64,000 nt of DNA from Leptospira ellinghausenii. Its GTDB lineage: Bacteria; Spirochaetota; Leptospiria; Leptospirales; Leptospiraceae. Where the stretch lies: NCBI RefSeq assembly GCF_003114815.1, contig NZ_BFAZ01000008.1:124001-188000 (forward strand). Direction: 5' to 3'. A program made the translations under genes and the position numbers. The notes under the pieces were generated by a model. That model ran no database searches. It saw only the letters and a list, made by a program, of their open reading frames with translations, and was not told the origin of the DNA. This document shows positions 57,370 through 64,000 of this stretch, piece by piece. The first letter of the stretch is position 1. Each line of letters starts with the position of its first letter.

Positions 57370-58304
57370 ACTCCACTTCTTGGAAGGATACCTTAAAAAA
57401 AGAAAAGGAAGTTTGTAACCAAATCATTTTTACCGCAAGAAAACTAAACCCACAAATTACAGAGGAAGATTTATCCTATCATTTGGTCCTTTTTTTTGAC
57501 TCACTATATTCCAATCTTGTTTGGCAGTGGGAAGAAGGAGTGATTTTATCTCTCTTTGAAACATTTGTTAGGCTCCTTTCAAAACAGTTTCTACAACGAT
57601 TGGGGAACTCAGAACCTCTTTATTACCAAGTGATCAAAGATTGCCATCCTAACTTAAAACAAATTCCAAATTTATTCATCCCGTATCTTTCGAATGCCAT
57701 CTCAAAAGTGGAGGATGAAAAAAAAGAAATATATTTAAAACGATGCCTTTCACTCCTTCAAAATGTACAAACCATGGAAGAATTAAAAATTGTTTTGGCT
57801 GTATTGTATTGGGCGAGTGGAAAACCAGAATATCGCGAAGTTGTTGAGTCTTGTTTCCCACTTCTCGGAGATGATTTAAAAACAGAGTGTAAAAAGATAC
57901 TCGGGATCGATGAGACTTCGATCCAATCTCCCTTCGTTCCATCAATCGCTAACCAAACACCAAAAGGGAATTTTCACTTTCGTTCCATTCCTGGTTATAC
58001 TTTGTTTGGTGGCACTTTCACAACTGTCCCAAAACTTTATGTAAATCTTGGGAAAGTATTGGTATCATCGGGGGAATCTTGGTACCAACTGTTTGTTGAT
58101 GAGTTTGGAACCAGTTTGTACTCGATTGAACCTCCAATGTCCCCCACCATCACAAGTTCTCCAACATCCAATCTTTGGAAACAAATCCTAGCGCAAAAAT
58201 TGGATATCAATTCAATCACATCATCGATTGAAAAGGAATCCTATGCTCTTTATACGTTAAAACATTCGTATCAATTATATTTATTTTATTTGGGGAGAAC
58301 CTAA
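57366..58304 (+). CDS. Unrecognised protein between MoxR and vWA genes
   Basis: The 312-residue protein matches no family I recognise. The N-terminal 200 residues look alpha-helical with HEAT-like pieces (LLSKQFLQRLGNSEPLYYQV, LLQNVQTMEELKIVLAVLYW). The last 110 residues look beta-rich (PGYTLFGGTFTTVPKLYVNL, WYQLFVDEFGTSLYSIEPP). It has no signal or membrane segment. Its fixed place between MoxR and vWA genes, with a 4-bp overlap on one side and a directly adjacent stop on the other, argues for a specific adaptor. Comparative-genomic work describes 'bpX' adaptor families in MoxR-vWA ternary systems; whether this is one cannot be settled by eye. Confidence 0.72.
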   Translation: MNSTSWKDTLKKEKEVCNQIIFTARKLNPQITEEDLSYHLVLFFDSLYSNLVWQWEEGVILSLFETFVRLLSKQFLQRLGNSEPLYYQVIKDCHPNLKQIPNLFIPYLSNAISKVEDEKKEIYLKRCLSLLQNVQTMEELKIVLAVLYWASGKPEYREVVESCFPLLGDDLKTECKKILGIDETSIQSPFVPSIANQTPKGNFHFRSIPGYTLFGGTFTTVPKLYVNLGKVLVSSGESWYQLFVDEFGTSLYSIEPPMSPTITSSPTSNLWKQILAQKLDINSITSSIEKESYALYTLKHSYQLYLFYLGRT

Positions 58305-59951
58305 GTGGATTTTGTTAAGGTTTGGGAATCTAAATGGGAAGATGCTCTCAAACTTTGGAGTGATTATGTTAAACTATCACCTGCAAGATTTTTATTCTCA
58401 GAACAAGAGGAAAAAACAGAAGGACTCACTTCATCCTTTGCTGCCATCCGATTAAAAGACCACAGAGTTTTACTTTCTGTAAATCAAATCAAATCCTATC
58501 ATCTTGAAGATTTTGCTTTGGAAATTTTAGGACATGAAATCGGACACCATGTGTATTGCCCAGGTGATTTGGCTGACCAAGCAAAACTTGTTTATATTTC
58601 GAATATAGCCATGCCAAGGCTAAATCACCTAACCCCAATGATAGTGAATATTTACGAAGATTTGTTTATCAACGACCATCTCAAACGACAAAATCATTTA
58701 AGAATGGAAGAAGTATACCTAAAGTTAGGAAAACAAAAGGATCCATTTTGGAATTTTTATATGCGTACTTATGAGTTATTGTGGGCACTTCCCACCGGAA
58801 CTCTCACCGAAGGGACGTTAAGTGATCAAATCCAATCGGATGCTGCTTTAGTCTCTCGAATGATTCGAAATTTCCCAAATGATTGGGCAAAAGGTATGTT
58901 TGATTTTGCCAGCATCTGTTTCCCATATTTTTTTGAAGGGGAAAAAGAATCTGAATCAAATCAGTTAAAATCATTATTAGACACACTTGATGCAGGGAAA
59001 GGGATGAGTCCACCTTCTGGTTTATCAGAAGTCGAAATCTCATCCGAACTTTTCCCATTAGAAGGAGTCACTGGTTCCAAAAATTCACTTAGCCCTTCTG
59101 ATTATTCAAGCATTTGTAAAAGTATGGGTATTGATGCTGATATATCAGAAATTACTTACAGATATTATAAAGATAAAGCACTACCATACCTTGTTCCATT
59201 TCCCGAACGGAGAACTTCAGGAGCAAAAGAAGAAATCCTGGAAGGAAATGAATTATGGGAGCCAGGTTCTCCAATTGAAAAAATCAATTGGTTGGAATCT
59301 ACGATCAAAAGCCCTGTGATCATTCCTGGTTACACGACCGTGGAAGATGTTTATGGTGAGACCTCATCAAATGAAATAATGGTTAACCCAATCGACTTAG
59401 ACTTGTTTGTTGATTGTTCTGGTTCGATGCCCAATCCGCAGCAAGATTTATCCTACTTAACATTGGCTGGTGCTATCATAGCACTGTCTGCACTGAAAAC
59501 AGGTAGTTCTGTGAGAGTAACTTTATGGTCAGGGGAAAGGGAATTTTTAACCACCGATGGATTCATTCAGAATGAAAAGGAAATCTTAAAAGTACTGACT
59601 GGATATTTCGGAGGGGGGACTTGTTTCCCTTTAGAACTCTTGGAAGACGAATACAAGGAACCTCCCAAACGGAAAAGACATATCCTTGTGATCTCCGATG
59701 ATGGAATTGATACGATGTTTACGCAAAACTACCCAAGGGATCCGAGGACCATAGTTAAGAATGCCCTCGAACAAGCGCAAGGTGGAGGTTCTATGGTTTT
59801 ACAACTCTACCAACCAAACCATAATCCTGTTGTAAAAGAATTAGAACAAAGTGGATGGGACATTTATCCCATTCAAAATTGGACAGATTTACTCCAGTTT
59901 AGCAAAGATTTTGTAGAAAAAAATTATGTTAGAAATCAGACATTATATTAA
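58305..59951 (+). CDS. HExxH metallopeptidase-like and vWA domain fusion protein
   Basis: The 548-residue protein carries GHEIGHHVYC near residues 76-85, an HExxH zinc-metallopeptidase signature. It ends in a von Willebrand A domain with MIDAS motif DLFVDCSGSMPN near residue 369, GGGTCFPLE and VISDDGID supplying the remaining metal ligands. The order peptidase-like region then vWA resembles the DUF2201-type layout. MoxR ATPases typically act on such vWA partners. No signal peptide is present, so it is likely cytosolic. GTG at 58305 directly follows the upstream stop, with GGGGAG seven bases before. The third zinc ligand is not obvious. Confidence 0.83.
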   Translation: MDFVKVWESKWEDALKLWSDYVKLSPARFLFSEQEEKTEGLTSSFAAIRLKDHRVLLSVNQIKSYHLEDFALEILGHEIGHHVYCPGDLADQAKLVYISNIAMPRLNHLTPMIVNIYEDLFINDHLKRQNHLRMEEVYLKLGKQKDPFWNFYMRTYELLWALPTGTLTEGTLSDQIQSDAALVSRMIRNFPNDWAKGMFDFASICFPYFFEGEKESESNQLKSLLDTLDAGKGMSPPSGLSEVEISSELFPLEGVTGSKNSLSPSDYSSICKSMGIDADISEITYRYYKDKALPYLVPFPERRTSGAKEEILEGNELWEPGSPIEKINWLESTIKSPVIIPGYTTVEDVYGETSSNEIMVNPIDLDLFVDCSGSMPNPQQDLSYLTLAGAIIALSALKTGSSVRVTLWSGEREFLTTDGFIQNEKEILKVLTGYFGGGTCFPLELLEDEYKEPPKRKRHILVISDDGIDTMFTQNYPRDPRTIVKNALEQAQGGGSMVLQLYQPNHNPVVKELEQSGWDIYPIQNWTDLLQFSKDFVEKNYVRNQTLY

Positions 59952-60477
59952 ACAAATACTCAACACTCCCATTCACCAAGTGGACTTATTTTCAGTGTCG
60001 CTAGATGCTTTATGGTTTGATGTGTTTTTCTCTCGTACGAACCAAGGGAAGTTGTTCCCGTTCCCAAAATCATTTGATACCATAACCAACCTCAATCTAA
60101 AGGCAATTCACATCATTTTGGCCAATGTATTGTATGATAAAGAATCACAAATCCCTGAATTTACCTTACAATCTTTTTACGATTACCTTTCAAACACCTT
60201 ACCTAAATTATGTGAACTGATTCCAGACTATCATACTTGGACAAGCGATTCTGAACGAGCAGAAGAACTTATCAGAAGTTTATTTGATGCGATTCATTTC
60301 CTCCCCGCAACTGAAACCAAAGAATACTTTACGGATCGATATCGTTCCATTGATTCCAGAGAGAGAGTTCGAATTTTGGAAGAAACAAAAAAAGCCCAAG
60401 AAAGAGCCAAAGAAATTTTAAGGCAACTCAGACAAAAAGAAGAGGAAGAAGCAGCTTCTAAGTACAACCGTGAATAA
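59926..60477 (+). CDS. Unrecognised charged helical protein of the MoxR/vWA operon
   Basis: The 183-residue protein is unrecognised. Residues 1-130 look globular and mostly helical; the last 50 form a long charged helix (RILEETKKAQERAKEILRQL, then EEEEAASK), likely a coiled coil. There is no signal or membrane segment. Its ATG overlaps the vWA gene by 26 bp, and the AMP-ligase GTG overlaps its stop by 8 bp, so its translation is coupled to both. It could be an adaptor between the two halves of the operon. Confidence 0.68.
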   Translation: MLEIRHYIKQILNTPIHQVDLFSVSLDALWFDVFFSRTNQGKLFPFPKSFDTITNLNLKAIHIILANVLYDKESQIPEFTLQSFYDYLSNTLPKLCELIPDYHTWTSDSERAEELIRSLFDAIHFLPATETKEYFTDRYRSIDSRERVRILEETKKAQERAKEILRQLRQKEEEEAASKYNRE

Positions 60478-61891
60478 AGTTTTGGATTCAAAAAGAACAC
60501 CACTTTTACGAGAGGAATGGGATCTCGAATTACAAAAAATGTTCGAGTCACGTTTTGCGCCCAAATGGAATGCAAACATTGGGGACCGAATTGGAGAAGA
60601 GGAATTTGAATTTGTAAAGTCCTTCCAAAAGGATTTAGTGTATGCAAAAGAACATTCTCTGTATCAAACAAAGGAATCGATTCTCTCCTTTATCGAAATT
60701 TATATAAATACATCTACATTTTTTAAACAACAATTGGAAGGGATCCAATGGAAACAAAACTTTGAGTCCATCCCCTTTACAAACCGTGATGACTTACAAT
60801 CAAAAATCACAGACATCATCCCAATAGATGCAAACCTAAAGGATATGGTGATCAATCCCACTTCTGGTACGACAGGAAAACCAATCCTTGCACCAAACCA
60901 CCCAAAGGCGATTGGATGTTATGTGCCGCTAATCGAATACAGTGTAAATAAATATGGAGTAACTCCTATCCATTCTCCAAAGTCCACCTTTGCCATTCAA
61001 CTTTGTTACCAACAAAACACAATTGTATATGCCACCTGCCATAGTTTGGCGGGAGGAGCCAAATTTGCAAAAATTAATATCCATCCCAATTCTTGGAACA
61101 AACCTTCCGATTTACAAAACTTCCTTTTAGAATTTTCCCCACAAATTTTAACGGGAGACCCTTATGCATTTGAATCGGCAATGAAAATGGGTATCAAATA
61201 CAAACCAGAAGCCATTCACTCTACTGCCTTAGAGTTAACACCTGCTTTACGAAACAATCTTTCCGAATACTTCCAATGCCCCGTTATTAATTTTTATTCT
61301 CTAAATGAAACAGGTCCCATTGCTTATTCCTGCCCCAAAGATCCAGAATGGATGCACCTACTCCCACATGATTTGTATGTAGAGGTGATCTCAAATGAAA
61401 CTCTCACACCAATCCCCACTGGCAATGTGGGTGAGATTGTCCTTACAGGTGGAAGAAATCCTTACTTACCTCTCCTGAGGTATAAAACTGGTGACCAAGG
61501 AGAAATCCAATACGGAACTTGCGAATGTGGAGACCATTTCCCTCGTTTACGCCTGTTATCCGGTAGAAAACCAGTGTACTTCCAAAAACCAAACGGGGAA
61601 ACGGTAAATCCAATCGATGTAGCAAGGATTCTCAGAAAAAATTCCATCATTTACCAATTCCAAGTGGAACAAATCACTGAAGTGAGATGGGAATGTAGGT
61701 TATCACTTTCTGACACAATGGATATGAGTGAGATCAGCTTGGAAAATGAAAAAACAAAAATCAAAGAGGAACTTGAATCCCTTTTTGGAAAAGGATCTCA
61801 AGTTTATATAAGCACCAATTTTCCGTTAGATGGAAAAAAACAAATTGTTTTTATCAATTCTTATCTTTCCCAAAGGGACTCAAAATCATGA
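60470..61891 (+). CDS. PaaK-like adenylate-forming ligase
   Basis: The 473-residue protein is an ANL-superfamily enzyme of the phenylacetate-CoA ligase/CapK type. It shows the ATP loop NPTSGTTGKP near residue 130, the A5-like SLNETGPIAYSC, the A7-like RYKTGDQGEIQ near 340 and a C-terminal subdomain containing DGKKQIVF, which may carry the catalytic Lys. A Cys-rich loop (YGTCECGDHFPR) follows A7, seen in several PaaK relatives. It would activate a carboxylate as an acyl-AMP; substrate and acceptor are unknown. The GTG start overlaps the preceding stop, and nadR overlaps its end. Confidence 0.83.
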   Translation: MNKVLDSKRTPLLREEWDLELQKMFESRFAPKWNANIGDRIGEEEFEFVKSFQKDLVYAKEHSLYQTKESILSFIEIYINTSTFFKQQLEGIQWKQNFESIPFTNRDDLQSKITDIIPIDANLKDMVINPTSGTTGKPILAPNHPKAIGCYVPLIEYSVNKYGVTPIHSPKSTFAIQLCYQQNTIVYATCHSLAGGAKFAKINIHPNSWNKPSDLQNFLLEFSPQILTGDPYAFESAMKMGIKYKPEAIHSTALELTPALRNNLSEYFQCPVINFYSLNETGPIAYSCPKDPEWMHLLPHDLYVEVISNETLTPIPTGNVGEIVLTGGRNPYLPLLRYKTGDQGEIQYGTCECGDHFPRLRLLSGRKPVYFQKPNGETVNPIDVARILRKNSIIYQFQVEQITEVRWECRLSLSDTMDMSEISLENEKTKIKEELESLFGKGSQVYISTNFPLDGKKQIVFINSYLSQRDSKS

Positions 61892-62916
61892 AACATGGTC
61901 TCATCCTCGGTAAGTTTTACCCACCTCACAAAGGCCATTTGCATTTAGTTCGGGAAGCGAAAAAACAGTGTGAGGATTTGACAGTCCTTGTTTGTTCTTT
62001 GAATCAGGAAATCATTCCAGGTGCACTTCGATTTGAATGGATGAAAGAACTCCTGCCGAACCAAAACATAAACGTCATATGGGTTAAGGATGAAAACCCA
62101 CAGTTTCCCGAAGACCATCCCCATTTTTGGCAGATATGGAAACAAACCATTGAGTCCCATTCGCCATACCCCATCCATTCCCTCTTTACGTCTGAAAATT
62201 ATGGAGACCCACTAGCATCTGTTTTAGGATGTAAACACATACCTATTGATATCGGAAGAAACAAAATTCCAATCTCTGCTACAAAAATCCGTGAATCCCC
62301 ACTGAAGTATTGGGAATACATCCCTGAACCGATCAGACCTTATTTTGTAAAAAAAATTGTCCTTACGGGGAGTGAATCGGTGGGGAAAACAACTCTAGCG
62401 AAAAAACTAGCAGAATTGTTCCAAACCAATTGGATCCCTGAATTTGCCAGAGATTACTTAGAGAAGAAACCAAGTCCAATGGAAGAATCTGATTTTTTAC
62501 CCATCGCAAAAGGACATTTATTATCGGAGGTGGAAACAACCAAAACTTCCAACGGGCTTTTATTTTTAGATACGGATTTACTTACGACAAAAGTTTATTT
62601 GGAACGGTATTACAATTCAGAAATCCCTTGGCTCACCGAACGAGCGCTTGGTTTACGGTATGATGCCTCTTTATTTTTAGACATCGACATCCCTTGGGAA
62701 AGGGACAAATTACGAGACTTAGGTGAAGAAAGAGGGGAGATGAAAATTCGCTTTTTAAAAGCGATGGAAGATGCAAAACGAGATTATTTTTTAGTAAAAG
62801 GGAATTTTTTAGAAAGAGAAAAACTAGCAATCGAGTTTGTAAACCAAATCAAAGACCAACCAATCAATCCTTTATCATTCACGAAAGAGCAGATCAATTT
62901 ACGTATGATTGAATGA
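61888..62916 (+). CDS. nadR: NadR-like NMN adenylyltransferase / ribosylnicotinamide kinase
   Basis: The 342-residue protein lacks the N-terminal HTH of enterobacterial NadR. It has a nucleotidyltransferase domain (GKFYPPHKGHLHLV with HxGH at 15-18; ISATKIRESP) and a P-loop kinase domain (LTGSESVGKTTLAKKLAELF near residue 159). The two activities make NMN from nicotinamide riboside and NAD from NMN. It closes the seven-gene operon, overlapping the AMP-ligase stop (ATGA at 61888-61891) and the convergent dioxygenase end by 23 bp. In this context it may supply or control NAD for the operon's product. Confidence 0.9.
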   Translation: MKHGLILGKFYPPHKGHLHLVREAKKQCEDLTVLVCSLNQEIIPGALRFEWMKELLPNQNINVIWVKDENPQFPEDHPHFWQIWKQTIESHSPYPIHSLFTSENYGDPLASVLGCKHIPIDIGRNKIPISATKIRESPLKYWEYIPEPIRPYFVKKIVLTGSESVGKTTLAKKLAELFQTNWIPEFARDYLEKKPSPMEESDFLPIAKGHLLSEVETTKTSNGLLFLDTDLLTTKVYLERYYNSEIPWLTERALGLRYDASLFLDIDIPWERDKLRDLGEERGEMKIRFLKAMEDAKRDYFLVKGNFLEREKLAIEFVNQIKDQPINPLSFTKEQINLRMIE

Positions 62917-63733
62917 CCTCACTTGGTAAAATTTCGCCAGTCACTAGATGTTTCATTTCATAAAGTGTGGTACCTCGGGATCCATTATCGATATTTTTCG
63001 GTCCCAAGTGATGTTTGGTATGTTCACCAATGACTAACCTTACTTCCAAACTAAATCGAGAATACCCTTGTGTATTATCGTTTGTTCCATGTAAGTGGTG
63101 TGATGCGAAGATAAAATAATCTCCAAAATCACCATACACCGAAAGTGGATTTGGATCTTTTACTTCCTCTAATGGTTTTGGAAATATTTTTTCGCCAATA
63201 CGCGGGTGGGTTGTATTCGTTTGGAATCCACCAGTTTCTTTCCAGTGTTCATACTCAAACAAAGAAGAATTGTTTTGAATGGGTTTTCCAAAATAGGATG
63301 GATACACGGAAAATCCAGAACCTAACTCAACGTTTGTGATTGGAAGCCAAAGGTTAATTTGGTTTTGCGGATTGGCATACCAAGGGTCACGGTGGATGTA
63401 TTGTACAGATTTTGCGCCTTCTAAGGTATGAAATCCATTAGGAACACACCGGAGTCGAAATAAATCTACATAAACATCATTTGCATCTACTTTCCATTCT
63501 TCTAAAATGGGGAACAAAAATCCTTTGATGGAAACATTCTCGTAAATCCTAGAACGGATGTTTGCCATTGAAGTTTGTAATTCAGGATACGAAATATCTG
63601 AACTTACATTGGTTGGAATTCCTTTCGAAAATTCTTCTTGGATGTAGTTGTGTATGGGGTTTAAAAAAGATTTTGATTCGTTAGAAAGAGAACCTTTGTA
63701 GGTTTTACCTTGATAAAGGGATAAAATATCCAT
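62894..63733 (-). CDS. Phytanoyl-CoA dioxygenase family Fe(II)/2-oxoglutarate enzyme
   Basis: The 279-residue protein has the 2-His-1-carboxylate pattern in IHRDPWY (HxD near residue 134), the distal His in HHLHGTNDN, and the 2-oxoglutarate-binding Arg in SRFSLEVRLV. The double-stranded beta-helix region GDFGDYFIFASHH is typical of PhyH enzymes. Substrate is unknown; the family hydroxylates small molecules and lipids. It is convergent with nadR, with a 23-bp overlap at the 3' ends. Confidence 0.82.
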   Translation of the reverse strand: MDILSLYQGKTYKGSLSNESKSFLNPIHNYIQEEFSKGIPTNVSSDISYPELQTSMANIRSRIYENVSIKGFLFPILEEWKVDANDVYVDLFRLRCVPNGFHTLEGAKSVQYIHRDPWYANPQNQINLWLPITNVELGSGFSVYPSYFGKPIQNNSSLFEYEHWKETGGFQTNTTHPRIGEKIFPKPLEEVKDPNPLSVYGDFGDYFIFASHHLHGTNDNTQGYSRFSLEVRLVIGEHTKHHLGPKNIDNGSRGTTLYEMKHLVTGEILPSEVIQSYVN

Positions 63734-63762
63734 AACTTAATTGTGTGACTGTTTTATCACCA

Positions 63763-64000
63763 TTAAACATTGGTTTGTTTTTTGATTTCATCTTTTAGTT
63801 CAATGATACTCATGTAGAGGTTCGCAAAAGTGGTGAGTTGGTTCATCGCATCTTGTAACCCAGCTTTGAAAAGTAAGCCGTTGTCCATATGTTCCCGAAA
63901 GATGGTCAGTGGATTTTCACTTTCCATACTTTCTACTGTTTTTTGGTAGGATTCTAAAAGTTCCTTTTTGTCTTCTAAGGACTCAGGAACTTTCCATCCA
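63763..64000 (-). CDS. C-terminal part of an unrecognised helical protein (cut by window edge)
   Basis: The reverse strand is open from the window edge to TAA at 63763-63765. The 79 visible residues are charged and helical (GWKVPESLEDKKELLESYQK, then ESENPLTIFREHMDNGLLFK) and end IIELKDEIKKQTNV. No family is recognised. It lies 29 bp upstream of the dioxygenase gene on the same strand, so the two may be co-transcribed. The start lies outside the window. Confidence 0.6.
   Translation of the reverse strand, partial: GWKVPESLEDKKELLESYQKTVESMESENPLTIFREHMDNGLLFKAGLQDAMNQLTTFANLYMSIIELKDEIKKQTNV

Overview
This is about 64 kb of low-GC (roughly 38-40%) chromosome from a spirochaete, almost certainly Leptospira and probably one of the saprophytic species. 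The evidence is the gene content: a giant kinase/AAA/GAF/SpoIIE signalling protein, a DUF1577-like PilZ protein, an OmpL47-type surface protein, a FlaA-like sheath protein, CarD, and several membrane SpoIIE phosphatases. TTG and GTG starts are frequent, and genes are tightly packed with ATGA-type overlaps. No rRNA, tRNA, CRISPR array, insertion sequence or prophage was seen. No gap exceeds about 300 bp; the longest, 38314-38543 (230 bp), holds a divergent promoter region and an imperfect inverted repeat.

Layout. 1-9.8 kb (minus strand): histidine-kinase fragment, bactofilin, TPR peptide, acpS, the 1904-residue signalling protein, an SDR enzyme and a PilZ protein. 9.8-18.7 kb: a universal stress protein, then a ydcSTUV-type polyamine ABC importer facing a gabD-gabT-patD operon, together a putrescine/GABA-to-succinate module. 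18.7-31.4 kb: a DUF389 pseudogene with an internal deletion, a CheX-like protein, an envelope operon (OmpA/PD40 protein and two partners), a YbiT-type ABC-F, an outer-membrane protein, rdgB, a STAS protein, comF and an OmpL47-like protein. 31.4-41.1 kb: FlaA-like protein, lnt, a PIN-TRAM protein, carD, a SPOR protein, a methyltransferase and a SpoIIE phosphatase. 41.2-48.0 kb: a complete A2-type cytochrome c oxidase locus with SCO, a 50-residue membrane peptide, and divergent heme A synthesis genes ctaA-ctaB. 48.1-55.1 kb: two TPM proteins, then a 7TMR-DISM/SpoIIE lipoprotein phosphatase, a citrate-synthase-like protein and a STAS protein in one run, a c-type cytochrome and a TIGR01777 epimerase.

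55.2-62.9 kb is a compact seven-gene plus-strand operon: an anchored protein, a MoxR AAA+ ATPase, an unknown, a protein fusing an HExxH metallopeptidase-like region to a vWA domain, a charged helical protein, a PaaK-like adenylate-forming enzyme and an NadR-like NMN adenylyltransferase/kinase. It is the best candidate here for an undescribed system. The second notable point is the citrate-synthase homologue at 51756-53036. All three canonical catalytic residues are replaced (His to Glu262, His to Gln304, Asp to Glu360), and the gene sits between a STAS protein and a sensor phosphatase, which suggests a regulatory or altered role.

Functions are assigned from motifs and remembered family features only. 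No database search was possible.
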